Source: Herbaspirillum sp. ASV7 (GTDB lineage: Bacteria; Pseudomonadota; Gammaproteobacteria; Burkholderiales; Burkholderiaceae_D). Taken from it: a DNA stretch of 64,000 bases. Shown here piece by piece: positions 17,529-26,568 of this stretch (its first letter is position 1; every line of letters begins with the position of its first letter). The stretch lies in contig NZ_JAELUH010000004.1 in the NCBI RefSeq assembly GCF_016429215.1, forward strand, positions 62,001-126,000, in the 5' to 3' direction. Under the pieces are notes generated by a model. It did no database searches and had not been told where the DNA came from. It saw only the letters and a list, made by a program, of their open reading frames with translations. Made by a program: the position numbers and the translations under genes.

Positions 17529-18605
17529 ATGAAAATAAAAGTTCTTATCGTCGACGATTCGGCGCTGATCCGCAGCGTGATGCGCGAGATCATCGGTAGT
17601 CAGCCAGACATGGAGGTGGTGGGCGTGGCGCCTGACCCCATCATTGCGCGCGAGCTGATCAAGCAGACCAATCCGGATGTACTGACGCTGGATGTGGAAA
17701 TGCCGCGCATGGATGGCCTGGATTTCCTGGAAAAACTCATGCGCCTGCGGCCCATGCCGGTGGTGATGGTGTCCTCGCTGACCGAGCGCGGGTCCGAAAT
17801 CACCCTGCGCGCCCTGGAGCTGGGTGCCATCGACTTCGTGACCAAGCCCAAGATCTCCATCCAGAGCGGCATGCAGGAATATGCCGACATGATCGCCGAC
17901 AAGATCCGCGCTGCCGCCAAGGCACGCGTGCGCGCCCGTCCGCCGCGCAGCGCCGAGCAGGCCAATACGCCCGGCGAGGTGCTGCCGCAGATCCGCAATC
18001 CGCTCACCAGTAGCGAAAAGCTCATCATCATCGGTGCGTCCACCGGCGGCACCGAGGCGATCAAGGAATTCCTCATCCGCATGCCCTCGGATTGTCCGGG
18101 CATCCTGATCACCCAGCACATGCCGGAAGGCTTTACCCGCTCCTTTGCCCAGCGCCTCAACAACCTGTGCAAGATCTCGGTGGTCGAGTCCGCCGGCAAC
18201 GAGCGCGTGCTGCCTGGCCACGCCTACATCGCCCCGGGGCATTCGCACCTGAAGCTGGTGCGCAGCGGCGCCAACTACATGACCCAGCTCGACCAAGGGC
18301 CGCCGGTGAACCGGCACCGCCCCTCGGTGGACGTGCTGTTCCAGTCGGCGGCCAGCTGCGCCGGCAAGAACGCCGTGGGCGTCATTCTCACGGGCATGGG
18401 CAAGGACGGCGCCCAGGGCATGCTGGAAATGCGCAATGCCGGTGCCTACAATTTTGCCCAGGACGAGGCTTCCTGCGTGGTGTTCGGCATGCCGCGCGAG
18501 GCTATCGCCATCGGTGCTGCGCATGAGGTGCTGTCCTTGCAGGCCATGCCGGGACGGGTGCTGGCGTGGCTGGCAGAACACGGCAGTCGCGCCCTGCGCG
18601 TCTGA
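17529..18605 (+). CDS. cheB: chemotaxis methylesterase/response regulator CheB
   Basis: Removes receptor methyl groups when phosphorylated by CheA. The 358-residue protein has an N-terminal receiver domain with Asp9/Asp10 and phospho-acceptor Asp55 ([12 protein letters not shown]). A linker at about 130-160 leads to the esterase domain with the triad Ser171 (GASTGG), His197 (QHMPEG) and Asp293 (GMGKDG). Each triad residue is offset by exactly seven from the Salmonella enzyme. ATG 17529 is chosen over the adjacent in-frame GTG 17526. A hairpin terminator follows the gene. Confidence 0.95.
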   Translation: MKIKVLIVDDSALIRSVMREIIGSQPDMEVVGVAPDPIIARELIKQTNPDVLTLDVEMPRMDGLDFLEKLMRLRPMPVVMVSSLTERGSEITLRALELGAIDFVTKPKISIQSGMQEYADMIADKIRAAAKARVRARPPRSAEQANTPGEVLPQIRNPLTSSEKLIIIGASTGGTEAIKEFLIRMPSDCPGILITQHMPEGFTRSFAQRLNNLCKISVVESAGNERVLPGHAYIAPGHSHLKLVRSGANYMTQLDQGPPVNRHRPSVDVLFQSAASCAGKNAVGVILTGMGKDGAQGMLEMRNAGAYNFAQDEASCVVFGMPREAIAIGAAHEVLSLQAMPGRVLAWLAEHGSRALRV

Positions 18606-18611
18606 AATGGC

Positions 18612-18639
18612 TGGCAGCAGCGATTGTGCTGCCATTTTT
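18612..18639 (+). terminator. intrinsic terminator after cheB
   Basis: Stem TGGCAGCA / TGCTGCCA with a 7-nt loop, followed by TTTTT. It begins 7 bases after the cheB stop and separates cheRDB from cheYZ transcription, at least in part. Confidence 0.75.
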
Positions 18640-18728
18640 GCTATTGCTGCACTACAATTCCGTGGCAGCCGAGAGGGATGCACCTGCAGCATGACGCCGT
18701 GGGTGCAGCACACAGAAAAAGGGGCGGT

Positions 18729-18756
18729 TCAAGTTCGCATCCGGGCTTGCCGTAAC
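18729..18756 (+). promoter_or_regulatory. candidate sigma-28 promoter of cheYZ
   Basis: TCAAGTTC (18729-18736), 12 bases, then GCCGTAAC (18749-18756). Compared with TAAAGTTT-N11-GCCGATAA it matches 6 of 8 in the -35 and 5 of 8 in the -10, with one extra spacer base. It is weaker than the other FliA sites here, but it sits after the terminator and 32 bp before cheY. Confidence 0.35.
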
Positions 18757-18788
18757 CAAGAATTCAATTGAACAGATGGAGTCTTAGC

Positions 18789-19184
18789 ATGTCCGGTCCC
18801 AATACCAAGTTCTTAGTCGTCGATGATTTCTCGACCATGCGCCGCATCGTGCGCAACCTGCTCAAGGAGTTGGGCTACACCAACGTGGATGAGGCCGAAG
18901 ATGGTGTCCAGGCGCTGCAGAAACTGCGCAGCGACCAGTTCGACTTCGTCGTCTCCGACTGGAACATGCCCAACATGGACGGCCTGACCATGCTGCAGGA
19001 AATCCGCAAGGATCCGGCCCTCTCCAAGCTGCCGGTGCTGATGGTGACGGCCGAAGCCAAGAAGGAAAACATCGTCGCCGCCGCCCAGGCCGGCGCCAAT
19101 GGCTATGTGGTCAAGCCGTTCACCGCCGCCACGCTGGATGAAAAGCTGGCCAAGATCTTCGAAAAGATGGCCGCAGGTGGCTGA
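18789..19184 (+). CDS. cheY: chemotaxis response regulator CheY
   Basis: Single receiver domain of 131 residues that, when phosphorylated by CheA, binds FliM and FliN and changes the direction of flagellar rotation. The acidic pocket is Asp12/Asp13, the phospho-acceptor is Asp57 ([12 protein letters not shown]), and the switch residues are Thr87 and Lys109. GGAG at 18778-18781 sets the start at ATG 18789, not at an in-frame TTG seven codons earlier. cheZ follows one base after the stop. Confidence 0.97.
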   Translation: MSGPNTKFLVVDDFSTMRRIVRNLLKELGYTNVDEAEDGVQALQKLRSDQFDFVVSDWNMPNMDGLTMLQEIRKDPALSKLPVLMVTAEAKKENIVAAAQAGANGYVVKPFTAATLDEKLAKIFEKMAAGG

Positions 19185-19185
19185 T

Positions 19186-19836
19186 ATGGAAGAGGGCCTC
19201 GATCCTGCCCGCAAGCCCTCCGGCGAAGGCGTAGCGGCGAACGAAGAGGTGCTGGTGCGCATCGGCCACATGACGCGCAACCTGCACGACAGCCTGCGCG
19301 GCCTGGGGTTTGACCGCCTTCTGGAGCGGGCCGCCAGCGACATGCCGGACGCCCGTGACCGCCTTGAATACGTGGCCCGCATGACCGAGCAGGCCGCGCA
19401 GCGCGTGCTCAATGCCACCGAGCTGGCCAGCCCCTTGCAGGAGCGCATCGGCGAGGGTGCCAGTGAGCTCAAGGCGCAATGGGATGCTCTCGGTGCTGGC
19501 ACTTTCTCCGAGGCCGATTATCGCGCCCTGGGAGCGAAGACCGCCGCCTTCCTGGCCCAGGCCGGGGAGGACAGCAGCGCGACCAAGCAGCAACTGCTGG
19601 ACATCATGATGGCCCAGGATTTCCAGGACCTGACCGGCCAGGTCATCAAGCGCGTCACCAAGCTGGCGCACGACCTGGAGTCGCAGCTGGTGCAATTGCT
19701 GGTCGATTATTCGCCTTCCGAAGCCAAGCGCGAGGATACCGGTCTGCTCAATGGGCCGCAGATCGATCCGGCTGGCAAGGATGTCATCGCCAACCAGGGG
19801 CAGGTCGACGACCTGCTGGAAAGCCTGGGTTTCTGA
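19186..19836 (+). CDS. cheZ: CheY-P phosphatase CheZ
   Basis: Speeds dephosphorylation of CheY-P and so ends the chemotaxis signal. The 216-residue protein is mainly a long helical hairpin that dimerises into a four-helix bundle. The segment IMMAQDFQDLTGQVIKRV (about 142-159) holds the catalytic Gln of the family. The C-terminal helix NQGQVDDLLESLGF is the CheY-binding peptide. ATG 19186 begins two bases after the last base of the cheY stop, so translation is coupled. The frame is open further upstream, into cheY. Confidence 0.93.
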   Translation: MEEGLDPARKPSGEGVAANEEVLVRIGHMTRNLHDSLRGLGFDRLLERAASDMPDARDRLEYVARMTEQAAQRVLNATELASPLQERIGEGASELKAQWDALGAGTFSEADYRALGAKTAAFLAQAGEDSSATKQQLLDIMMAQDFQDLTGQVIKRVTKLAHDLESQLVQLLVDYSPSEAKREDTGLLNGPQIDPAGKDVIANQGQVDDLLESLGF

Positions 19837-20136
19837 GACCTTCCGGACGGGTGCGAAGGCTCTTTTCGCGCCCGTAGCCTGCATGTTGTGATGTTTTGGC
19901 AAGTTTTATTGCCTGTCTTGTCACGCATGTCGGGTATTTCTCATTTTCCGAGACGTATCGTTCTATCTGACGCAGACGCTTGCGTTTTTGCCTAGTCCGA
20001 AATGGGGGACCTTTCCATCCCTATTCCCCTGATGATCCCGCCACGCCGTCCCCAATAATCCTGCCTATTGTTCTAGAAATCCGTCCATCGAAAGCGATCT
20101 TGGGCGGACGTGCAGTTTTGCAGGGGGATGCGGCGG
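19837..20136. other. intergenic region between cheZ and flhB, 300 bp
   Basis: Contains a strong hairpin directly after cheZ (listed separately), a 5-bp inverted repeat GGCAA-GTTTTA-TTGCC near 19898-19913, and a weak hairpin with four Ts at 19970-19989. The promoter of the flhB-flhA-flhF-flhG-fliA operon is expected here and would probably depend on FlhDC. No sigma-28 box and no well-spaced sigma-54 box was found. Confidence 0.45.
19847..19875 (+). terminator. hairpin after cheZ
   Basis: An 11-bp stem ACGGGTGCGAA / TTCGCGCCCGT (one G-T pair) with a 7-nt loop, starting 10 bases after the cheZ stop. No T-tract follows, so it could be a weak terminator or an mRNA 3'-end stabiliser. Confidence 0.5.
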
Positions 20137-21312
20137 ATGGCCGAAGATAGCGACATGGAGCGGACCGAACCCGCCACGGGTAAACGCCTTGAGCGTGCCC
20201 GTGAGCAGGGGGATGTGCCGCGTTCGCGCGAGCTGGCTACTTGCCTGTTGCTGCTGGTGGGCGGCAGCTGTGTGTGGATGTTCAGTGGTCCGGTGGTGAC
20301 CAGCGTGGACCGCATCATGGTGGCCACGCTCAGTTTCGAGCGCGCCGCCGCCTTCGACCCGGTAGTGCTGTTCAACATGCTCAGCGCCCATTTCATGGAG
20401 GTCGCCATCTCCGTGATCCCGATCGCCTTCATGATGACTCTGGCGGCCATGGCTGCGCCCCTGATGCTGGGCGGCTGGCTGTTCAATGTGGATTCGCTGG
20501 CACCCAAGTTCGGCAAGCTCAATCCCCTCAACGGGATTGGCAACATGTTTTCCCTCAATTCGCTGGTCGAGCTGGGCAAGGCCGTGCTCAAGACCCTGGT
20601 GGTCGGGATCGTGGCCTGGCTGGTCATCCGCAGCCAGATCGACGCCGTCATGGGGCTGGGGGTGGAATCCCTGAAGACGGCCAGCAGCCATTCGGCGCAC
20701 CTGTTGTGGATCAGCTTCATCGTGATCGTCTCGGCGTTGGCTTTCATTGCCGCCATCGATGTGCCTTACCAGATCTGGAACTATGGCCGCAAGCTGCGCA
20801 TGACGCGCCAGGAAGTCAAGCAGGAGCACAAGGAATCCGAGGGTGATCCGCACATCAAGGGCAAGATCCGCGCGATGCAGCGCGCCATGGCCCGTCGCCG
20901 CATGATGGCCGAAGTGCCGACCGCCGACGTGGTGGTGACCAACCCGACCCACTTTGCAGTGGCCCTGAAATATACCGAAGGCAAAATGGCCGCGCCCACG
21001 GTGGTGGCCAAGGGCTCCGACGAGATCGCCGCCAAGATCCGCGAGATCGCCCGCGAAAACAAGGTGCCGTTGCTGGAAGCCCCGCCCCTGGCGCGTGCCT
21101 TGCACACCCACACCGAGATCGGTGACCAGATTCCCGAAGCGCTCTATACCGCCGTGGCCGAGGTGCTGGCCTATGTGTTCCAGCTGCGCACCTATGGCCA
21201 GTTCGGCGGCCAGCGTCCGGTCGAACCCACCGAGCTGCAGGTGCCCAGGGACCTGGACCCGGCGACCGCGCCCAAGAAACCGCGCGGAGCACAGCGTAGA
21301 AACACGCAGTAA
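20137..21312 (+). CDS. flhB: flagellar export gate protein FlhB
   Basis: Inner-membrane component of the flagellar type III export apparatus that switches substrate class from rod/hook to filament. The 391-residue protein has a basic N-terminal segment, four membrane helices (about 35-205) and a cytoplasmic C-terminal domain. The autocleavage motif Asn269-Pro-Thr-His272 lies at the same position as in Salmonella. Start chosen at ATG 20137 (MAEDSDMERTEPATGKRLE), 9 bases from GGGGG; ATG 20128 has no spacing. flhA follows after 2 bases. A stand-alone copy of its C-terminal domain lies at 57585-57929. Confidence 0.95.
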   Translation: MAEDSDMERTEPATGKRLERAREQGDVPRSRELATCLLLLVGGSCVWMFSGPVVTSVDRIMVATLSFERAAAFDPVVLFNMLSAHFMEVAISVIPIAFMMTLAAMAAPLMLGGWLFNVDSLAPKFGKLNPLNGIGNMFSLNSLVELGKAVLKTLVVGIVAWLVIRSQIDAVMGLGVESLKTASSHSAHLLWISFIVIVSALAFIAAIDVPYQIWNYGRKLRMTRQEVKQEHKESEGDPHIKGKIRAMQRAMARRRMMAEVPTADVVVTNPTHFAVALKYTEGKMAAPTVVAKGSDEIAAKIREIARENKVPLLEAPPLARALHTHTEIGDQIPEALYTAVAEVLAYVFQLRTYGQFGGQRPVEPTELQVPRDLDPATAPKKPRGAQRRNTQ

Positions 21313-21314
21313 CT

Positions 21315-23420
21315 ATGGCAACCAAACTCAATACCCTGAAAATCCCGGCCTGGGTGCCGATCAAGAACAGCCGGGCGCTGGCAGCGCCGATCCTGATCAT
21401 CATGATGCTGGCCATGATGGTGCTGCCATTGCCGGCCTTCATGCTGGACCTGCTGTTCAGCTTCAATATCTCGCTGTCGGTGATCGTGCTGATGACCGCG
21501 CTCTATACGGTCAAGCCGCTGGACTTCATCGCCTTCCCGGCGGTGCTGCTGGTGTCGACCATGTTGCGGCTGTCACTGAACGTGGCCTCGACCCGGGTGG
21601 TGCTGACCGAGGGCCATACGGGCCCGGACGCGGCCGGCAAGGTGATCGAGGCCTTCGGTCACTTCCTGATCGGTGGCAACTACACGGTCGGTATCGTGGT
21701 GTTCATCATCCTGACCATCATCAACTTCATGGTGGTGACCAAGGGTGCCGGTCGTATCGCCGAAGTGGGCGCCCGCTTCACCCTGGACGCCATGCCCGGC
21801 AAGCAGATGGCCATCGATGCCGACCTCAACGCCGGTCTCATCGGCGAACCCGAGGCGCGCGCCCGCCGCAAGGAAGTGGCGCAGGAGTCCGAATTCTATG
21901 GTGCCATGGACGGTGCCTCCAAGTATGTGCGGGGCGACGCCGTGGCCGGCATCATCGTCACCGTGGTCAACATCGTCGGCGGCCTGGTGGTGGGCATGGT
22001 GCAGCACGATCTGGCCTTTGATGCCGCCCTGAAGAACTACACCCTGCTGGCCATCGGTGACGGCCTGGTGGCACAGATCCCCTCGCTGATCATCTCCACC
22101 GCCGCCGGTGTGGTGGTCTCGCGCGTGGCCAACGACCAGGACGTGGGCGGACAGCTGATCAACCAGCTCTTTGCCAAGCCGGAGGTGCTCTACATCACCG
22201 CGGCCATCATCGGCGGCATGGGCCTGATCCCGGGTATGCCGCATATTGCCTTCATCCTGCTGGCGGCAGCCATGGGCGGTGGCGCCTACGCCATCGGCAA
22301 GCGCACCGAGAAGGCCAAGGCGGAAGCCGCCGCCCAGCCGCAGGCCTCGTCGGCTGCTGCACCGGCGCAGGAGAGTGAAGAGGCGACCTGGAACGACGTC
22401 ATGCCGGTCGATACCCTGGGCCTGGAAGTGGGTTACCGCCTCATTCCGCTGGTCGACAAGGGGCAGGGTGGCGAATTGCTCAAGCGCATCAAGGGTATTC
22501 GCAAGAAATTCGCCCAGGAAGTCGGTTTTTTGTCGCCACCCATTCATATCCGCGACAATCTGGAATTGAAACCCTCGGCCTATCGCATTACCCTCAAGGG
22601 TGTGGAGGTCGGCAACGGCGAAGCGCATGCGGGCCAGTACCTGGCCATCAATCCCGGCATGGTGACCGGCCCCTTGCCGGGCATGATGACCACCGATCCG
22701 GCGTTTGGCCTGCCGGCGGTCTGGATCGAGAACGGCTTGCGCGAGCAGGCGTCCACGATGGGCTACACTGTGGTGGATGCCGGTACCGTGGTGGCGACCC
22801 ACCTGAACCACCTCATCACCACCCATGCTGCCGAGCTGCTGGGGCGCCAGGAGGTGCAGAGCCTGCTGGACCACCTGGCCAAGGAAGCGCCCAAGCTGGT
22901 CGAGGACCTGGTGCCCAAGATGCTGCCGCTGGGCACCTTGCAGAAGGTGTTGCAGAACCTGTTGCTGGAAGGCGTGCATATCCGCGATATGCGCACCATC
23001 ATCGAGACCCTGGCCGAGAACGTGGCGCGCGTGCAGGATCCCACCGATCTCACCGCCATCGTGCGTATCGCGCTGGGCCGGGCGATCGTGCAGCAGATCT
23101 TCCCGGGCGAGAACGAGCTGCCGGTCATGGCGCTCGACTCCAAGCTGGAACGCCTGCTGATGCAGGCACTGCAGGCCAGCGGCGACAGCGGCGGCATCGA
23201 GCCCGGCCTGGCCGACTCGCTGGTGACGCAGGCCGAAATGGCGGCGCAACGCCAGGAGCAGATGGGCCTGGCGCCGGTATTGCTGGTGGGAGCGCCGCTG
23301 CGGACATTGCTGGCGCGCTTCCTGCGTCGGGCCATGCCACAATTGCGTGTGTTGTCGCACGCTGAAATACCGGAATCGAAAACGATTAAAGTTACTAGCC
23401 TAGTTGGAGGGCAAGCATGA
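21315..23420 (+). CDS. flhA: flagellar export gate protein FlhA
   Basis: Largest protein of the flagellar export gate; its cytoplasmic ring docks chaperone-substrate complexes and couples export to the proton gradient. It has 701 residues. The N-terminal half has about eight membrane helices with the FHIPEP-family segment (FPAVLLVSTMLRLSLNVAST, about residues 75-94). The C-terminal half (about 350-701) is the soluble docking domain. Length and order are normal. The last four bases overlap flhF. Confidence 0.97.
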   Translation: MATKLNTLKIPAWVPIKNSRALAAPILIIMMLAMMVLPLPAFMLDLLFSFNISLSVIVLMTALYTVKPLDFIAFPAVLLVSTMLRLSLNVASTRVVLTEGHTGPDAAGKVIEAFGHFLIGGNYTVGIVVFIILTIINFMVVTKGAGRIAEVGARFTLDAMPGKQMAIDADLNAGLIGEPEARARRKEVAQESEFYGAMDGASKYVRGDAVAGIIVTVVNIVGGLVVGMVQHDLAFDAALKNYTLLAIGDGLVAQIPSLIISTAAGVVVSRVANDQDVGGQLINQLFAKPEVLYITAAIIGGMGLIPGMPHIAFILLAAAMGGGAYAIGKRTEKAKAEAAAQPQASSAAAPAQESEEATWNDVMPVDTLGLEVGYRLIPLVDKGQGGELLKRIKGIRKKFAQEVGFLSPPIHIRDNLELKPSAYRITLKGVEVGNGEAHAGQYLAINPGMVTGPLPGMMTTDPAFGLPAVWIENGLREQASTMGYTVVDAGTVVATHLNHLITTHAAELLGRQEVQSLLDHLAKEAPKLVEDLVPKMLPLGTLQKVLQNLLLEGVHIRDMRTIIETLAENVARVQDPTDLTAIVRIALGRAIVQQIFPGENELPVMALDSKLERLLMQALQASGDSGGIEPGLADSLVTQAEMAAQRQEQMGLAPVLLVGAPLRTLLARFLRRAMPQLRVLSHAEIPESKTIKVTSLVGGQA

Positions 23421-24907
23421 ACGTCAAGAAATTTATCGCCAATTCTTCTCGCGAGGCCTGGCGCCAGGTTCGCGAGGCGCTCGGGCCGGATGCTGTCATT
23501 CTCTCCAACCGCAATATTCCTGACGGGGTGGAAATCCTGGCCATGGCCAATGAGGACATGACCACCCTGGTCGCGCCCACGGGCGCGCGCGAGGCGGCGG
23601 GGCGGCCCCAGGCGGCTTCCCTGCAGCAGCAGTCGGGCTTGCCGCCGGCGCAGCAGCCCAGGCGGCCGGCCTTGCTGTCCTCGCCGGTGGCTTCCCAGGC
23701 ACCGCGCCAGCCGCGTGCCGAGGCGGCACCGCTGCTGGACCAGCAGCCGCTGGGCCGGATACCTGCCCGTGCCGCCGACGGCGCCACGCCGAGCAGTGAT
23801 GCTCGTGTCTGGCGCAGTCGCAGCGGTGATGGCGCCGCCCGCCAGGCCGGCAACGGCGAGTCCGCTGAGACCAGTGAACAGGATTCGGCACGTCCGCGTT
23901 CGGCCCTGCCCGAGTTCGATGGCAAGGACTACGACGAGATCCTCTCGGAAGTCATGAGCGAGATCCGCTCCATGCGCGGCGTGCTGGAAACCCAGCTGGC
24001 CGAGATCTCCTGGGGCGGCACGCAAAAGCGCGAGCCGCTCAAGGGCATCGTGCTCAAGGAAATGCTGGCGGCCGGCTTCTCGGCCAGCCTGTCGCGCCTG
24101 ATCACCGAGAACCTGCCGGCCAACTCGAAGTCGCAGGACATCATGTTCTGGGTCAAGTCGGTGCTGGCGCGCAATCTCAACACCCTCTCCAACGAGAACG
24201 AACTGCTGGAAAACGGCGGCGTCTTCGCCCTGGTCGGCCCCACCGGCGTGGGCAAGACCACCACCACCGCCAAGCTGGCGGCGCGCTGCGTGATGCGCCA
24301 CGGCTCCGGCAAGCTGGCCCTGATCACCACCGACGGTTACCGTATCGGCGGCTACGAACAACTGCGCATCTACGGCAAGATCCTCGGCGTGATGGTGCAC
24401 TCGGTCAAGGATGAGGCCGACCTGCGCATCGCCCTGCAGGAGCTCAAGGGCAAGCATACCGTGCTCATCGACACGGCCGGCGTAGGCCAGCGTGACCAGA
24501 TGGTGGCCGAGCAGGACGCCATGCTCGCCGGCGCCGGTGTGGATATCAAGCGCCTGCTGTGCCTGAACGCTACGGCCACCGGCGGCACCCTCAACGAGGT
24601 GGTGCACGCCTATTCCAGCTCCGGCCTGGCTGGCTGTATCGTCACCAAGCTCGACGAGGCCGCCACCATCGGCAACGTGCTGGACGTGGTGATCCGCCAC
24701 AAGCTCAATCTGCACTACGTCGCCAACGGTCAGCGCGTGCCGGAAGACCTGCACGTGGCCAACAAGCTCTACCTGGCTGACCGTGCCTTCAAGCAGAAGC
24801 GCGAGACCGCCCCTTTTGAATTCCAGGAGTCCGAGTTGCCTGGGGTCATTGGCCCGACTGCCATGTCGATGAATGACAAGGGGCTGCGCGAGGTGAGCTT
24901 TGGCTAG
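23417..24907 (+). CDS. flhF: SRP-type GTPase FlhF (flagellar placement)
   Basis: Signal-recognition-particle-like GTPase that marks the site and number of polar flagella. The 496-residue protein has an N-terminal basic domain with a Pro/Gln/Ala-rich low-complexity part (about 50-160), a helical N domain and the GTPase domain from about residue 268. Visible GTPase motifs are GPTGVGKTTT (G1), IDTAGVGQRD (G3) and TKLDEAATIG (G4). It overlaps flhA by 4 bp and flhG by 8 bp, forming a tightly coupled operon. Confidence 0.94.
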   Translation: MNVKKFIANSSREAWRQVREALGPDAVILSNRNIPDGVEILAMANEDMTTLVAPTGAREAAGRPQAASLQQQSGLPPAQQPRRPALLSSPVASQAPRQPRAEAAPLLDQQPLGRIPARAADGATPSSDARVWRSRSGDGAARQAGNGESAETSEQDSARPRSALPEFDGKDYDEILSEVMSEIRSMRGVLETQLAEISWGGTQKREPLKGIVLKEMLAAGFSASLSRLITENLPANSKSQDIMFWVKSVLARNLNTLSNENELLENGGVFALVGPTGVGKTTTTAKLAARCVMRHGSGKLALITTDGYRIGGYEQLRIYGKILGVMVHSVKDEADLRIALQELKGKHTVLIDTAGVGQRDQMVAEQDAMLAGAGVDIKRLLCLNATATGGTLNEVVHAYSSSGLAGCIVTKLDEAATIGNVLDVVIRHKLNLHYVANGQRVPEDLHVANKLYLADRAFKQKRETAPFEFQESELPGVIGPTAMSMNDKGLREVSFG

Positions 24908-25742
24908 TTACGACATCGACCAGGCTGCAGGACTGCGCCGGATGCTGGAGCGCCCGGTGCCGCGGTTGTTCACGTTCTTCTCGGTGCTGGGCGAGGAAGA
25001 GAAGAGTGCCATGCTGATCAATCTGGCGGCATCCTTGTCCCAGGGTAATCACCAAGTGCTGGTCATCGATGGTGACGTCGCCTCCACGGGGCTGCTCACC
25101 CGTATCGGCTTGCGCCACGATGTGGCGACCCTGCAGGAGGTGGCGCGCATGGAGCGTCCGTTGGGCGAAGCCATGCGCCTGCTGCCGGAGGGTTTCTCGA
25201 TGGCGCGGATTGCCCGCCGTGCGGTGCCTTCTGCGGCTGATCCACAGGCCGGGCGGCTGGCGGAGATCTTCGACAGCCTCATCGAGCAGGCCGAGATCAC
25301 GCTGGTCAATGGTGTGCTGGCAGCTGACCAGTCCATGCCGGTACCGACCATGGAGATGGGTGAAATCGTCATCCAGGTATCGACCACGGCGACCTCGATC
25401 AAGGCTGCCTACGTGCTGCTCAAGAACCTGAGCGACCGCATCGGGCGCCGTCCTTTCAGTCTCATCGTCAACGACGCCACCGAGGCCGAGGCGCGTACCG
25501 TCCACGCCAACATGGCGCAGGCTGCCAGCCGCTACCTGGCTGCGCAGTTGAAGTTCCTGGGGGCCATCCCCGCTGATGACCATATCCGCCGGGCCACCGG
25601 GCAGGGGCGGGCGGTGATGGATGTGTTCCCGTTTGCGGGGGCGGCAGTGGCGTTCCAGCGCCTGGCCAAGCGCTTCACGCTGGCAGAGCCGGCGCGCGGC
25701 AGCTACGGCATGGCCACCGATGGTGCGAGTCTGGGAGTGTGA
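24900..25742 (+). CDS. flhG: FlhG/FleN-like protein with degenerate ATPase site
   Basis: MinD-like partner of FlhF that limits flagellar number. The 280-residue protein starts at TTG 24900, overlapping the end of flhF, with GAGGTGAG upstream. The FlhF-activating N-terminal motif DQAAGLRRML (7-16) is intact. The nucleotide site is not: where FlhG has KGGxGKT, this protein has LGEEEKSAM (30-38). The second-strand Asp region reads VIDGDVAST, and the switch II DTxAG region reads LVNGVLAADQ. It may therefore bind FlhF without ATP-driven cycling (inference). The rest still follows the MinD fold in length and pattern. fliA follows. Confidence 0.85.
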   Translation: MASYDIDQAAGLRRMLERPVPRLFTFFSVLGEEEKSAMLINLAASLSQGNHQVLVIDGDVASTGLLTRIGLRHDVATLQEVARMERPLGEAMRLLPEGFSMARIARRAVPSAADPQAGRLAEIFDSLIEQAEITLVNGVLAADQSMPVPTMEMGEIVIQVSTTATSIKAAYVLLKNLSDRIGRRPFSLIVNDATEAEARTVHANMAQAASRYLAAQLKFLGAIPADDHIRRATGQGRAVMDVFPFAGAAVAFQRLAKRFTLAEPARGSYGMATDGASLGV

Positions 25743-25747
25743 CGTGC

Positions 25748-26482
25748 ATGTATAACGTCAAGGGAAAGAAAGGCAAGAACGATTTGCTGGAGCAACATGC
25801 GCCGCTGGTGAAAAAGCTGGCGCATCAGCTCAAGGCAAAGTTGCCCCCTAGCGTCGAGGTCGATGACTTGATCCAGGCGGGCATGATGGGTCTGCTTGAC
25901 GCCGTGCAGCGTTACGAAGAGACGCATGGTGCCCAGTTCGAGACCTATGCCGTGCAGCGTATCCGGGGCGCCATGCTCGACGAGTTGCGCAGTAGTGACT
26001 GGTTGCCGCGCAGCATCCGCCAGAATGCGCGCAAGGTGGAAGAGGCTCTGCAGACCCTGCTGCAGCAGCTCGGTCGCCAGCCGCAGGAAGCCGAAGTGGC
26101 CCAGCACATGAAGATCAGCCTGGTGGAATACCAATCCCTGCTGACCGAGTGCGGTGGTCACCAGCTGATCTACTACGAAGATTTCCACGATGACGAGGGC
26201 GGGCATGAGCATTTCCTGGACCGCTACCAGACCGCCGAGTCGGATGACCCGCTGCAGAACCTCATCAACGGCGGTTTCCGCGAGGCTGTGGTCGATTCCA
26301 TCAAGGCCTTGCCCGAGCGCGAGCAGATCCTCATGGCCCTCTATTACGAGCAGGAGATGAACCTCAAGGAAATCGGTGCCGTCATGGGGGTGTCGGAGTC
26401 GCGCGTGTGCCAGTTGCACAGCCAGGCGATCTCGCGGATGCGCTCCTATCTGCGGGAGCATTCGTGGAGTGGTGTTTCCTGA
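25748..26482 (+). CDS. fliA: flagellar sigma factor FliA (sigma-28)
   Basis: Directs RNA polymerase to late flagellar and chemotaxis promoters and is held by FlgM until the hook is complete. The 244-residue protein has region 2 (VDDLIQAGMMGLLDAVQRYE, about 32-51), region 3, and region 4 with the helix-turn-helix (LKEIGAVMGVSESRVCQLHSQ, split by the turn). Start chosen at ATG 25748, 10 bases from GGGAG; an in-frame GTG at 25739 is too close to that site. Its recognition sites are visible before flgM, flgK and fliC. Confidence 0.95.
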   Translation: MYNVKGKKGKNDLLEQHAPLVKKLAHQLKAKLPPSVEVDDLIQAGMMGLLDAVQRYEETHGAQFETYAVQRIRGAMLDELRSSDWLPRSIRQNARKVEEALQTLLQQLGRQPQEAEVAQHMKISLVEYQSLLTECGGHQLIYYEDFHDDEGGHEHFLDRYQTAESDDPLQNLINGGFREAVVDSIKALPEREQILMALYYEQEMNLKEIGAVMGVSESRVCQLHSQAISRMRSYLREHSWSGVS

Positions 26483-26506
26483 GTGGCAGCGTGGCTGCCA
26501 GGAAAG

Positions 26507-26537
26507 CAAAAAGCCCGGCATTGCCGGGCTTTTTTAT
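26507..26537. terminator. bidirectional terminator between fliA and flgN
   Basis: Stem AAAAAGCCCGGCA / TGCCGGGCTTTTT with a very short loop, T-rich on both strands. It ends the fliA transcript rightward and the flgAMN transcripts leftward. Confidence 0.93.
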
Positions 26538-26568
26538 GGGTGGCCGATGCGGGCTGGCACCGGGCTGC

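Noticed and set aside
19898-19914. Possible sigma-54 promoter upstream of flhB (TGGCAAG...TTGC)
   Set aside because: The GG to GC spacing is 11 instead of 10 bases, and the sequence is better explained as a small inverted repeat.
21573-24754. Long minus-strand frames antisense to flhA and flhF
   Set aside because: Mirror frames of GC-rich genes with no recognisable domain.
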